A stretch of DNA of 24,007 nt. Source: Phallusia fumigata (Eukaryota > Chordata > Ascidiacea > Phlebobranchia > Ascidiidae). Position numbers and translations under genes: made by a program. Shown piece after piece: positions 10,642 to 22,537 of this stretch; position 1 is the first letter of the stretch; every line of letters starts with the position of its first letter. The stretch spans positions 1-24,007 of the forward strand of contig QXVZ01000534.1 of NCBI GenBank assembly GCA_008931825.1. The letters are read 5' to 3'. The notes below the pieces were generated by a model, which saw only the letters and a list, made by a program, of their open reading frames with translations, had not been told where the DNA came from and ran no database searches.

Positions 10642-12512
10642 TTTATAAGAAACAACTTGATGTTTTTCTTCTTTAAGGTTCTGTTTTTTACCATGTGTAA
10701 ACTTATAAAGCACTTCTAAGCAGTAAAATATCAAAGAATTTTAGTAATTCTAGCAACTCTGCATTCACAGAAAGGAAACTTATGAGACAAATAAAACTTT
10801 AAATTTTTTTCTTTCTTTTCGGTCAACGGTAGACAAAGCCATGAAATCCTCAAAACCACTGCACTGACTCTTACTTGCAACTTTGTTAAATTTTGACTGT
10901 ACTATTGATTTGCTCAAGTTTAAACCTGAATCTTAGGGATGGAGATTGAGCCTTCAGCCTTGCCTAGCTTTCAATCACTACATTTCTTTTTCCCTTACCA
11001 GCTGCTTACGTCTTTCAGTTCTGCTTACATTGAAACCTGTGAGGCGTCATATTTCATGTAAAGGAAGCCCGCCGTTTTTCGTGTTATCGATGGCTCATAG
11101 CTAAGCTATATTTTGGTAATGCCACACTGCAAGGTTTGTTTAAGAAGCTTTTTGTTGTTCAGCATGTTGTAAACAGCAGTTGTACCAATTCGGTGATACA
11201 TGTTTGCAATATCAAGTTGTTCGTTTCTATAGAGTATAGTTACCAGACCCGCACATAGTTTGGTCCCGATTACTCTTCCTCAACATGTTTTCGACAAATT
11301 ATGTTTTTAGGGGAGTTACTTTGATATTAAACTGTCCTGTCGTGTGCAGACAGTTATTGCTTCCTAATTACCAATTTTTCCAAAGTTTTTGTTTTACTTA
11401 GTTGTATGAATTGTATTGCGATGCTATTGTTTATATGTTGCAACTTTGAGAATTGAGAACAAAATACATCCTAATTACACCAAACACTCTCAAGCTGCGA
11501 TCTTTATCATGACTACAGTCAGATACACTGGAGTTTCTGTGCAACCTCTGTCTTATTTTCTACAAATATACAGTTTGTTTATTACAGCTTCGAGGTCTCA
11601 ATAGTGCAACTTTCGTAATTGTAAACATTGCAAACATTGAAGTTACGTCTACGCAGCATTGCAACATCCCATTCAGTGAGATTGCTAACAAAATACCCTA
11701 AACAATAACAGTGCTGTAAGAGGAAACAATTGGGTAAAAAGTGTACTGTTATAGGTGTTTTTACATTGGATTCTTTCATTTTAGGTGGTCGCACACAGCT
11801 ATAGCAAAATGCCTGTTATTATTCGCTCAAAAGATGGAGCAGGTAACAACAGTTTTATTTTGGGTTTTAAAGTCCATGGTGTGGATGCAATAATTCCTTG
11901 CACCTTGTGCTTGTTGCTGTCATTGGTCAACGCTTTGCGCGTTCTCATCTTACAAACCATCGTCAAGCAATAGAAAATTACGTCTTGTCCCCGTTTTAGC
12001 AAATGACTGATGTGAAACCTGATGTTACGTGCGATTCACATCAGCAAGAAGTATGATGTTAACCCAAGCGCGAAAAGGCAAGAAGGCAGAAATCTGAGCG
12101 ACAACTTGGGCTGCAAAACTTATTGTCTGTTGCATCACGCGAAAAGCTTGTGGTAACAGATACATAATACTGACACATAACTAAAATACATACAAACTAC
12201 CAAGAAAATGACAGATGTCCGACACACACCACAGGTAGTGTTTTGTACGTCATGTATCTCAACACCTGGACAAGATTTTTGTTGAAGTTGTGTCACAAAT
12301 ACTTCTTCCACAAAAAAGCTCTTGTGGTTAAGAAAATTGACGTCACGCTACTTGTTTGTCTAATAAAAATAATAATGTTTAACTTGAGCGGTCCACATTA
12401 CCGCTGGAAATTTGTGGAAGACGTTTTCACAAGTACAGGCTTGTATCTTCCACTTGTCTATTATTCTGTGGAATTTGGAATTTGCCATTTTTTCGCCACA
12501 TCTTCCAGCATA
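10642..12512. other. Intergenic gap between receptor 2 start and receptor 3 stop
   Basis: About 1.9 kb with only short ORFs of unconvincing composition. It should contain the 5' region of receptor 2 and the 3' UTR of receptor 3. One perfect 10-bp inverted repeat is at 12007-12016 and 12035-12044. No RNA gene or transposon end was recognised. Confidence 0.6.
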
Positions 12513-15500
12513 TTACGAAGTTTCGTACGAGGGGGCGCTGTTCGTCGCCCTCGTGTGGAGTTTCGTTGATTCTTCGGTGGAATATCGAAGTCGGATCCTC
12601 TCACAAGACCTGCCAAGCGCCTCCCGAACTTCGGTACCGAACACGCAGTAGACGAGGAGAAGAAATAAACCTTGGAGCCCGTTGACAATCACATTGATGA
12701 ACATGAACACCACTGATGCTTCGTATGGCTTAACGTCTGTGATGGAAAACAAGTTCAGTCCTGGTGAAAAATTAAAAACCTGTCCCTAGTGAGCCATGGT
12801 TTGCCTTAATGACTGTGAAAATGACAAAGTTTCAGGTTGTGCTTGTACATGGGCGGTATTAAAATTGCCGAATGAGCAAAACAGAGCTTTGGGATTTGTG
12901 GGTTGTCTACAGCTGTATTTGCAAGTCTCACCATCAAATGAAAACAGATTAATGATTTGAATTTTTGCAAGTAAAACTGTACTGGATGCCAAATAACAAA
13001 TATAAAGTTAAAGGTTTCTGCCCAAACGCTGTGAAGCACCGAAGCATTAAAGATTGAATCATCGCAAATCGCTCTGCAACTTCATCGGTAATACAAACGT
13101 TATGTGTCTGGTTACGCGTCGGCAGCGTTAATGGTTATGTATGCGAAGGGTGTGTGTCGGGTTGATTTGTATTGGGACCTTTTATCCAAAACGTGGTCAA
13201 ATTTGCACATTTTGTAGCCTTAATTCGCCCTCACGTGTCGGAGTTTAGCAAGGATGACGCAGCAGACCAAATGGGCCAATTGCAGACCATCTCTATTCTT
13301 TCTTCAACCAAACTCCCCAACTTACTTGTCATGAATGCGAAGATGAGGGGAAGCCCCAGTACTGGGAATAGCATGAGGAAAACCTTCAGCGCGGCTCCGA
13401 TGTTTTCGACATTAGCCGACGACGCGCGCGTCGCGGAAGGTTTTAGCTCGCTGCTCTTCAGCTTGTGGACGAACCAGATCACCCGGACGGCGATGACGAC
13501 GTTAATGACGTAAAATGTTGCCATGGGAACGATGACAGATGCGAGCAGGGCTTGGTGTTTGGTTCCGACCTAGAAAGATTGTTGGTGATTTACGTAAAAC
13601 TTTCAAAGTGCGTTTTGAAGGTTTTAAATTTTGTGCATAGATGTTAGTCTTTTCGCTAAGGGTCTTTTTAGCCCTTTTTCTTGCTTTCTTCTTGTAAGTT
13701 ATGTAAATGTTCGATTGTGTCGAATGTTTTTGTGGTCGAGTATTTTAATTGTTTTAATGTCCATAACATCTGGCATTTGGATGTCACGTCCTGCTAAACC
13801 AATCATTTCGTATAAAAACGTACAACTGTTTTTTTCTTTCAACAAAGATTGGAATTCAACCACCTCAAAAACTTTTCCTTCAGTCGCAACTTTACTCCCG
13901 GCACCAGACTCACCCAGCATCTGAAGTAGTTATGATTGTAGGGATCAGAATCCATGTAGCGGTTTGTTGGGAAGCCGATCGCGCTCGCAAGCACCACTAT
14001 AAGCAGGGGAATCCCCCAACCCAACACCAACTTGATGATTGCGACTTTGCGAGGATTCTTTTTGTTCAGCGTTAGGATTTGATCGGTTGTCTTCATGAAG
14101 AGAGTCGCTCCTTCCAGAATCATCCACGTACCTGTGTTTACGACGAATGAATGAATCAATGGTTTTATGTTCGTCAACTTAACAAGAACAATCAATAAGA
14201 ATAAGTTTAGATTATTGTTTAGCAGGGAAGCATCGAATTACCTCTATTGTTTTCTAGTCCAGAATCTTGTTTGGAAACTTTCATTGGTCAAACATTAGTT
14301 CCCGAAGAAAAAATTTGGTTCCTAATACACTTGCAACACCATGTATGATTTTTTCAGTAAAGTCAAACAGATTGTGTTGATTAAAAATCTTTTTTTTTTT
14401 CGGCAGCTTTCACTAAAAACGTTTAGATGAAAAACATCTGACAACATTTTGCGCCATCAACCTGTGTTGGCTAATTTCAAGGAGATTCCCTATATGCGTG
14501 ATGGGGTGCTGCTGGGGTAAAAAATAAACCGCACAAAAATATTGGGTATTATTCAAACCTCAACCCTACAAAAAATATCCACCTGTGGCAAGGATGAAAA
14601 AGTGCGTGAGCATCGTCATCGTTTCGCACAACCAGTTGCACACTATCGCCCACTCGTTGGCAACATTTAGTAGATGGAAACACAGGAGGGCGATAGAGAG
14701 GTTGATTTGGACCACAGTTCTGTCGCTTCTCACTTTCTTGCGGACCGCCATCAGTATTGCTATGGTGATGATGAGACACAATATGCTGACCGATTCAGTG
14801 ATGTAGGAGAGAAACTGTGAATGACAGAACGGTTATATTTACAAATTGCGACTTGGCGAGCGATAATTGGTTAAGCTTTTGTGTCATGTTGTTTGTGACA
14901 ATCCTTTACGGCTTGTTAATTGAGTATTTTCACTGTTTTGTAGCAAATATTTTATTCTAGACGAGACTGTGGCTAATATTTTAGGATTCGGTGACAATGT
15001 GTGACCACAGAGCAGTTTAACATATTGACCCAGCTACAAAAAAATTAAATCTTTTTTGTTTTGTAGGAAGGTGACAAGTATACCCAAGAGCTTCGAAGAG
15101 CCCAAGATTTAAATGGAAATCCTGCTTTCGAAATAAGGTAAAAACTTTGTTTTGCGCACTATGGTTTAGTCAGTTCTGGTGCCAACTATTTTTGGAGTAA
15201 GATGTTTGTGAGTCACATCGAAGCTTGTGGCAGACAATGGCTTGCGTTACCGAAAATCCCGGTGACTTTGCGTTGACTATACAGCGAATATTTGGTGTTG
15301 ATTAATTGCGACATCGGTAGTTGCTGCCGCTCTTCCTTCCTCGTGTATTAACAACTGAATTTCTAACGCCAGGTTTGAGTTAAAGCGTAAACAAGTAAAC
15401 AACCACCAAGCAGGTATGCAGGAATACCTTAACTGTTTCGTTCTGTGACATGCCGACATCCACACACGACAAAACGTGTTGTGTATCGTGCGCCTTGGAA

Positions 15501-18500
15501 ATTTGATTTCATATCTTTTAGTTAAGTTGCTGAAGGCTGAGGTTGTGAGTTCGAACCTCGCTGCGGTACAGCATTTGTCAGCTATTTCTCACAGTAATTA
15601 CAGTAATACGTGTTTTTATGAGTTTTTCACGTGGACTTTTCATGTCTGTATATGGGACGAGCGCCGAAGACCATTCGGCTAAACGGCTATAATTTTATAA
15701 TGTACTAAACCTTTTTGTTGTTTACTTACCACGACTTCTGATGGGATAATAACAAACTGAACAGAAAGCAGAACTGCAAACAGGGTTGTGTGATTGCAGA
15801 AGCACGACACTTCGCTTGCACTGCTCGCAAGTAACCTGCAGCCGTTTGTTGAAAACCTTTGCTGAGTTGCGTTGAAAAATCCGCACCTGGTTTCCACTTT
15901 GCTGATTCTTGTTATTCCAAACTCTCCGTTGTTGCTTTTATTGCGTGTTATTTGTTTAAGCAAGGCTTGTACTTGGGAGTTTGTGTTTCGTAGCGATATC
16001 ACGTAGTTAAGTTGTGCGCTGACTTTGTTATTCGAAAGCAAATCCACAACAGTGACGCTGATGGTCGGTGCACCAGGAAAAGGGAATGTTTCAGTTTTCA
16101 ACCGGTCGTGGGAAGTTTGTTGCGTAAAGTTGTGGACATTCTGTGGTAAAAGAAACTCCACAGCCACAATCACAACATCCCAAGCTATGTTAGCAAACTG
16201 TGGTGAAAGTGCATTTACCCTTGTATTGGAAAGACTTAGTTTCGCCGGGCTTGTGTTGTTGCTTGTGACAATGGTTTGGTTTCCTACCGGAGTCAAGTTA
16301 AGTAGACTGGCTTCGGCAGAGTTTGAGATGTTAACAACTTGGATAGCTTGGTTAATAAGTTCCGTCTTCGATGCGTTAGCTGATGTGGTAACAAGGCTTA
16401 AACTTGTTGCTGTTGGCGTTGAATCGGCTTTAGTAGTCTGCTTGAAATAAGTGGATGAAGCAGTTGACTGTAAGGTTGGAGTTGTTGCTGTTCGTTGATT
16501 AGTTGTAGCTTGGCTTGTATCCACATTGTGTTGTGCTGCTGCTGTTGTTGTTAGCGCCTTTGTTGCTGTATGGATGTCTGTTGTTGTCTGTATTGCAGTT
16601 GTTGTCTGTATTGCAGTTGTTGTCTGTATTACAGTTGTTGGTGCGACTGTAGTTACGGTTGTAGGAAATTTGTAAGATTGTGTGTTAACCGATGGTGTTG
16701 TAACCGATGTTGTTGTAACTGATGCTGTTGTAACCGATGCTGTTGTAACCGATGCTGTTGTAACTGATGCTGTTGTAACTGATGTTGTTGTAACTGATGC
16801 TGTTGTAACCGACGGTGATGTCGTTGTAAAATCTGTTTAAACCGAAAGAATTAGTGTATTTAGGTGTTTTGGGAGCATTGTTCTTCGAGCTAAAAACTAA
16901 ACTAAGCTTTGCATGTTTGTCAAATGACCAATGTTAACAGTTTCATTGTTATTAATTTTTTGAAAACACGGCGTAATTAAAAACAGCTTTGTTAACTGAA
17001 AAACAAACATTGCGATTGTTAAATTGTGAATTAAAAGATTTTCTCTTGTAAATTGCAACGCAAACACTTTGTCAAGAGGGAGTAACTTACTGCAATAATG
17101 AGTCAAGTTGAGGCACTCCCATGGGTAAGTATTCAGCAAAGCTGCCACAGCCTGGCCTTGAAAACCTTCAAGTAAATATCTCGTTATTTTTGTTCACTAT
17201 AAGTCTAAATAAATATGTCTCAACTAAACTGTGTCACGAGTTATCACAAACACAAACATTTACACGCAATGTTGCAACTAATGGAAATAAAAAAACTTAA
17301 ATACTTACATTTTTCGTATTTTGTGATTGCAATTTGGTCGTTTGGAATTTCTGTCAATACACACTTCGGTAATTCGTGATTTATACCTACAGTTTACTTG
17401 CACAAGAGAAATTTGTTTATTACTAAAAGTTTTTTACGTACAGAATTTCTTAGTAATAGTGAAAGTGTCAAACCTTTTTTAAGATTCACGCCACATTTGA
17501 CTCAATTCAGCAATATACAAAGGCTTACAATTAATTTTTGAAGGAGAAAGCCCGTGAATTGACTAAGCGCGTCTATAAACCCGCTTCAAGCGCTCGTGCA
17601 ACAAAAGTATTTTTGAAATCAGACAAGCAAGATTACAGAAATAAAAATGGTTTTTAATCGAGCTGAAATAGTTCCTTCTCCCTTTTAAGATTTCTATTTG
17701 CTTGCTTCGGGAGAGCTTATAGGCCGTGTATGTACTTACGTGTTGTAGTTAGTTGCATCTTGACTTCCACTTGTTGCGGCGTTACAGAAATATTGGTTAA
17801 GCAACAAGCGCCACCAGTGCAGGGAAACTCTGTGCAAAGTGATATGGGTGACATTAGATTTTGTCAGTAGCAAGTTATTACTGTTAAAATCCATATCAAC
17901 GGTATGAAAACTTTTTATCTTTGTTTCTAAGACAGCGTAAGCTTTACAACTTCACTATTTGTTTGTATTGACTACCAGAAGATCTCCAAATACACGTTTA
18001 TGAATTTCGCATGAAGTTTGATATTACTAACCTGTTACGTTCAAGCCTTGTATTATATCATTCTTCCCTGTAACAAATAAGTAACACTTGTTAGTTGTAC
18101 ACCATGTTAAAACAGGAGAAGCAACGAACAACGTATACGTTACGTTATAACGCAACCGAAACATGTGAGACAGCCAGGTAATCAGGAATGCCTAGAAATT
18201 GAGAGATTAACCAACATGATGTAGTTTCTATCCTTTTAATTTTGTATGAAAGCTAGGATTTGATTTCGATGAAATTTCACACCTTCTAAGTATGGTCGTG
18301 GTGATGTGTTATCAGTTTCGTTTAACTCCACAACCCCAGTGGTTACCCCGCCAGGTCCTTTAATGGGTCAAATTTTTAAACGATGTCCGAATATGTTAAA
18401 ATTTGCACAGTTTGTGTTACTTGCCATTGTGATGCCGTTGAAGTGTCAAGTTAGCTGTATCTTTTATTATTTGAATAAAATAAGAATTTAACGTCGACTA

Positions 18501-19478
18501 ATTTGTATGGTTTAATGCAAAGTTTCCGTGTTTACAAATTTGTGTGTTTAAAATTTACTTACAATTTCCATTCCGGCCAATATACACTTTATCTCCAAAT
18601 TTCAGTGGAGCAAAAACTGAAAAAAAAGTTCTTTCAGCAGCAGCAGTTTATACAGATCTTATTGTTAAAAATACTTTTAAGATATAAAGCTATCCGCTTT
18701 CTAGGTGTGGGACAATTATAAGCCTTTTGAGTTACTCTATAATCATCAAGCAAACAAGGCTACTGCCGATAAACAAAACCCGATACGCTAGCAACGGAAT
18801 TTTAAAACCTCAACGTTTCGACGTCCTATGCAGGTCGACATCTGGCAATAAATGAAATCTGTGAAGGAATGTTAGTTTGCGCCAAGTGCAAAGTATTGTC
18901 AGTTTCTTACCACAACTCGTCGTTGGCGCTGTTCCCACCGATTCACATAACAAAGTTGTGCATGTTCCAGGTCCACGCGCTAAAATTAAAAAATTGTGAA
19001 CAAATTTTCGAATATTGAAGATGCGAAACACTATTCACAGAACATTTGCAGAATTTCGTTCACTGTCTGTGTCATTTTCAAAGAGAAAAAATACGGTATG
19101 TGGTTTACAGGTTACGAAATTACCTATTTTGCGTCATAAAGTAACGAAATGAACTGACTACACATGAAAGAAGATTGTGTTGTCATACTGTTTCGATTTT
19201 CTTTGCGTTTAATTAGTAAACTCTAATTATACATAAATAACTATTTTATTCCGATTTTCCTACGTTTTTTAGTTCTAACTTGTAACAAAGAAACTATCAT
19301 ATGAAGCACCTTTGGTTAAAAAATTTATCACATTTCAACTGTGTGTAAAACAGCATAAAAACTTACTGCAAAACACCGATGGTTCTGGCTGTGCATCGGA
19401 GCTGTGAAAAGATGCAGCAAATATCAAACAAACAATAAGACCCCTGATTATCACGTGCTTCACGTGGTTGTGATGCAT
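12513..19478 (-). CDS. Adhesion GPCR paralog 3, complete, 12 exons, 832 aa
   Basis: Exons in order: 19367-19478, 18911-18979, 18563-18616, 18032-18067, 17740-17829, 17309-17350, 17091-17165, 15730-16832, 14583-14814, 13914-14131, 13326-13569, 12513-12736, totalling 2499 bases without a stop. Signal peptide: residues 1 to about 29 (GLIVCLIFAASF, then SSDA before QPEP). Ectodomain: 37-159, cysteines at 37, 44, 49, 60, 94, 99, 100, 135, 152 and 159, the same pattern as receptor 2. Repetitive Thr-rich linker: 160 to about 260. GAIN-like region: about 330-500. GPS: CFCNHTTLFAVL, predicted cleavage between T508 and T509. Seven membrane segments occupy 528 to about 790, with RKKVRSDRTVVQINLS (ICL1), GTWMILEG (TM3), GWGIPL (TM4), RCW (ECL2) and GLQGLF (TM7). 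The tail is short and ends SYETS. Donors are mostly GTAAG; those ending 14583 (GTGGAT) and 18032 (GTTAGT) are weaker but keep phase. The 42-base exon is favoured over a longer alternative because it matches receptor 2. Confidence 0.87.
15520..15695 (-). repeat. tRNA-related SINE-like sequence in an intron of receptor 3
   Basis: On the minus strand an A-box-like TAGCCGAATGG (15671-15681) is followed by GGCGCTCGTCCCATATACAG and, about 120 bases on, a B-box-like GAGGTTCGAACTC (15547-15559). The A-box side shares about 22 bases with the SINE at 21232-21356. The plus strand around 15524-15566 also resembles a tRNA 3' half with a pairing T stem, so this may be a composite or two nested copies. No clear target-site duplication was found. 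Confidence 0.5.
15730..15880 (-). other. GPS autoproteolysis motif of receptor 3
   Basis: The encoded segment runs RCGFFNATQQRF, then STNGC, then SCFCNHTTLFAVLLSV, ending at a phase-0 donor after PSEVV. The Cys pattern and the H-T-T cleavage site match receptor 2; phenylalanines again occupy the usual tryptophan positions. Confidence 0.85.
16579..16640 (-). repeat. 18-bp tandem repeat in the Thr-rich linker of receptor 3
   Basis: Three near-identical 18-base units encode TTTAIQ-type repeats, downstream of the 15-bp repeat in the same linker. They are in frame and add further Thr-rich low-complexity sequence. Confidence 0.8.
16691..16820 (-). repeat. 15-bp tandem repeat in the Thr-rich linker of receptor 3
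   Basis: Eight full 15-base units plus a degenerate ninth encode SVTTA, SVTTT or SVTTP. The repeat begins close to the 5' end of the large exon at 16832. Its unit length and sequence are unrelated to the 33-bp linker repeat in receptor 2. Confidence 0.9.
16833..17090. other. Intron of receptor 3
   Basis: This AT-rich intron separates the last ectodomain exon from the linker and GAIN exon. It is bounded by a GTAAG donor (minus) and the acceptor TTTAAACAG. Nothing further was recognised. Confidence 0.7.
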
Positions 19479-19896
19479 GACGTTTTCAAAATGAATTCAA
19501 ACCTCGCCCAAGTTCGCAATTCTATAATTTTAAACTATGAAGTTTGAAGTCCTGTTAAACAAAGTTTTGATTATAAACACAGTTGTGTGGTGTTAATGAA
19601 GAAGTGAAAATAAAACTGTTGCTGCGTCGTACTCTTGGGAAAAGGATATTTAAAACATTTAGAACAAAAACCACAGCCAAATTACTAACTGTTTGGTAAA
19701 ACAAACGGAATGTAAACCCGCACAAGAACTGAAGTAATCAAACCCCCTTATTTTTACACCTTTATACAGTATAACGTTGTTACAAGTATAAAGTTTAATT
19801 CTAATGTCAACCAACAAACAAGTTCTAATGCTTTCAGTGCCACATCAACTAAGCTTTAATTGCCCAATTATGAAATCCCTGCATAACAAAAACATA

Positions 19897-19963
19897 ACTG
19901 CCAGAGAACTTGCATATAGTAAATGCATTTTATTGCAAACGTTTTGATAATCGCTGTTGTCAT
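19897..19963. repeat. Dispersed repeat, copy 1
   Basis: This 67-bp stretch, beginning ACTGCCAGAGAACTTG and ending CGCTGTTGTCAT, closely matches 23054-23119 in the same orientation. Both share the core ATTGCAAACGTTTT. Probably a fragment of an interspersed element; family not recognised. Confidence 0.7.
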
Positions 19964-21231
19964 CATCAGTGAATATTGAGAAACCTAAAATCGTGCGTTA
20001 TACACAGATAGAGTAAAAATGAAAACGTGACGCAATTAGTGACATCATGAAGTAAAAAAACCGTTTCATACGTCATGTTGAAATTAATCTACTCTATAAG
20101 TCCGAATCTTCTGTTTCTAACTAAATAAAACAGAATATAACAAAACAATTTTAAACTACTGCAAATACCGGTACTGATTCACTGTTAGTAGCTGTTAGTC
20201 AACAAAGCCAACGCAACTGCAACTTCCCTTTGTAACAAGGCTGACCGACTGAGCAGCGCTCGTTTGAAACCAGATCCGCAAATACTTCAGGACTTCCTTT
20301 TGACGTAAACTCGTTCATCGGGCTCAGCTACATTTAAATGCTGTGGCATTTTGGTTGATGAGCTTTGATTAAATATAAGTGCGTTAGATTCATTAAAGAT
20401 TGCAAATGCTATTGATATTTGTCATTCACCTAATTATCGCGCATTAACCCTTTCAAATGAAATGGGCGTTTATTTAATGACCTCCTGTTTTTAATTGTTT
20501 GCAATGGTTAATTTATCGTCCTGACCAGGTTAACTGAGATACGAAGCATTTAATTTTTGCATGATGAAGTTTTTAAATGATGCGAAGCAACCATCCTCGG
20601 AGAACCAAAACTATGTGATTAAAACCTGGCACGTTGACGTACGATGTGTTCTATCACATAACCTAAACTCACAATAATTACCCTGAAACCTCCTTCTTAT
20701 TGTGTAAACGCGCATGGTTCCTTGCAAGTATGTCTCAACACTCTATGCCGGTGAGCGCAGGATAATCGTTAGATCATTCGGGTTTTAAGGTGACGTCATT
20801 CACGTCTTACTCAGCCTGAAGATTAAGAAATTCGCGACATGAAATTTTTCGAATAACCTTAGCGGAAGTGCGTGGGCTTGCGTGTTGCTCACGTAAATGT
20901 TTAGAATTGTGATCTCTTACTTCAGCAGAAAACAAAAGGAGAATTTAGTGGCAATGAAACACTTAAAAGGGTTTAATATCGTTTCATTTCAAACAACACC
21001 GTGAATATCAACAATTTAAATCGAAGATTGCTTTGTTTTATTTCCTGTTTGGAAACAACAAACCTGTCCCAAGCAAGTTCACCATCTGTAGTTGTGGCAA
21101 ACTGTGGATTTATGTTTTTAGTTTGAAGGTCGACTTACGATTCAAGGTCTTCTTTCATGTCTCATATTTACGAGTCCCGTATCTTTGACGTTTATGGTCG
21201 AGTTAGGATGGACAACGAAGTAGGAACTATT

Positions 21232-21356
21232 TTTTTATGTTTATTTTTTTTTTCACGGGGTTCGAACCCGGGACTATCCCGAGAACTAATCCCGATCAGT
21301 TTTTAATGTCTGTATATGGGTCGAGCGCCTCAGACCATTCGACCAAGTACTCGCCC
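21232..21356 (-). mobile_element. tRNA-derived SINE with 16-bp target-site duplication
   Basis: On the minus strand the element starts GGGGCGAGTACTTGG and carries an A-box-like TGGTCGAATGG and a Leu/Ser-tRNA-like GGTCTGAGGCGCTCGACC. It continues to a B box in GGGTTCGAACCCC and ends in an A-rich tail. It is flanked by perfect direct repeats CGAAGTAGGAACTATT at 21216-21231 and 21357-21372, which mark retrotransposition. At 125 bp it is short for a SINE and lacks a recognisable LINE-like 3' part. Confidence 0.85.
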
Positions 21357-22537
21357 CGAAGTAGGAACTATTGCATTGCGAACGATAATATTGTTGTGCC
21401 GGAGCGACCACTAGCGGGAGAAAATATGCTGAAAAACGTCTGGTAATTTCGATTTTTTGTCTCAAATTTTCGTTTAAATGGGTCGTTAACAAACATATAC
21501 TGGCTCAAATATAAACGCGACATACTTTATTCATCAAACGCTTCGGCAACAACTCATGCCATTATCAGTGATACAATAAAGTTGCTACAGACACGCAGGT
21601 AATTACGTCGGAAACGTTAGTTGGAGTTTGAACAGATCCGTGTTTGGTATTTCAAAGGTGGTAAACTGTTTTGTTTGTTGTTTATTTCTGTGGATTCATT
21701 TAATCTAGACTGGTAATAGAAAGTTTCTGGTTGGCAGCAGCAATAAAAGTCCCATGGTGTTGCACTGTCACCCACCAACCTAACTACAAACATTAAGCAA
21801 GGGATAATTTTACTTCGATAGCCTGTACTGTGTGTAAGTAGATTTATCTGTTAAAAAATGAAAATGACTAGATTTCGACTCCTTTTCTTCGACTACATCG
21901 TATTTGTCAAAAAATTTATTTAACTTTTCTGTACAAGTGCATGACGGCAAAAATGGAATTGCATAGAAAAGTTCAAAAGTTACTTTGCAACTGTTGACAA
22001 AACATTCTGGAAACAACAAAATAAAAGAAATGTTTTTAAAATTTTCTTGTAGCAAATAGTTTCGTTTGTAATGTTGATTTTTGCTTTGAGCTTTGGTGGA
22101 CTTTAAACATGCGCAGCGAAAAAGACTTGACCAATTTTTTCAGCAACCTGTTTTTTTATAATTGAAGAAATCCACAAAACCACGACAAAATAATCATAAA
22201 AAACACTGATCACGTGAAACCGGATGGATGGAATAAAAATATTAATCTGCATCAGAATACGAAAAACCCCAAACTGTATAAATCAAGTTTATGTTCACTA
22301 TTTTGACTTTAAAAATTAACATTATTAAAAAATAAGGATGCGAGTTTTGTCTCAATGCTCTGAAATATAAAGAGGCATAAATATCATTTTGCAAAAGTTG
22401 CAGTGAAAACGTAAACAAAATCAAATAAAATGTTTCAGAAATAAGAGTTTTTAAATTTGTCCGCATACAGTCTCACTGTCCACAGCTTAAAACAAAGGTT
22501 GAGTTGACCAAGCACCGAGGCATATCGATCCCTTGGG

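Larger units (their letters stand above)
19479..22537. other. Intergenic gap between receptor 3 start and receptor 4 stop
   Basis: About 3.1 kb with no credible coding exon. It contains one copy of a dispersed repeat (19897-19963) and a SINE (21232-21356). Remaining short ORFs (for example 21810-22055, minus) have no recognisable features. It should hold the promoter of receptor 3 and the 3' UTR of receptor 4. Confidence 0.6.

Noticed and set aside
10642-10734. Upstream in-frame ATG extending receptor 2 by 31 codons
   Set aside because: It would bury the hydrophobic signal sequence; the paralogs begin about 32-37 codons before the first conserved cysteine.
11785-11973. Plus-strand 62-codon ORF with a hydrophobic end
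   Set aside because: Isolated in intergenic sequence, overlapped by an equally long opposite-strand ORF, and without recognisable features.
17309-17386. Longer version of the receptor 3 exon, using an acceptor at 17386 and adding 12 codons
   Set aside because: Open and in phase, but the 42-base version (17309-17350) matches the receptor 2 exon exactly in length, and the extra cysteine would break the ten-cysteine pattern.
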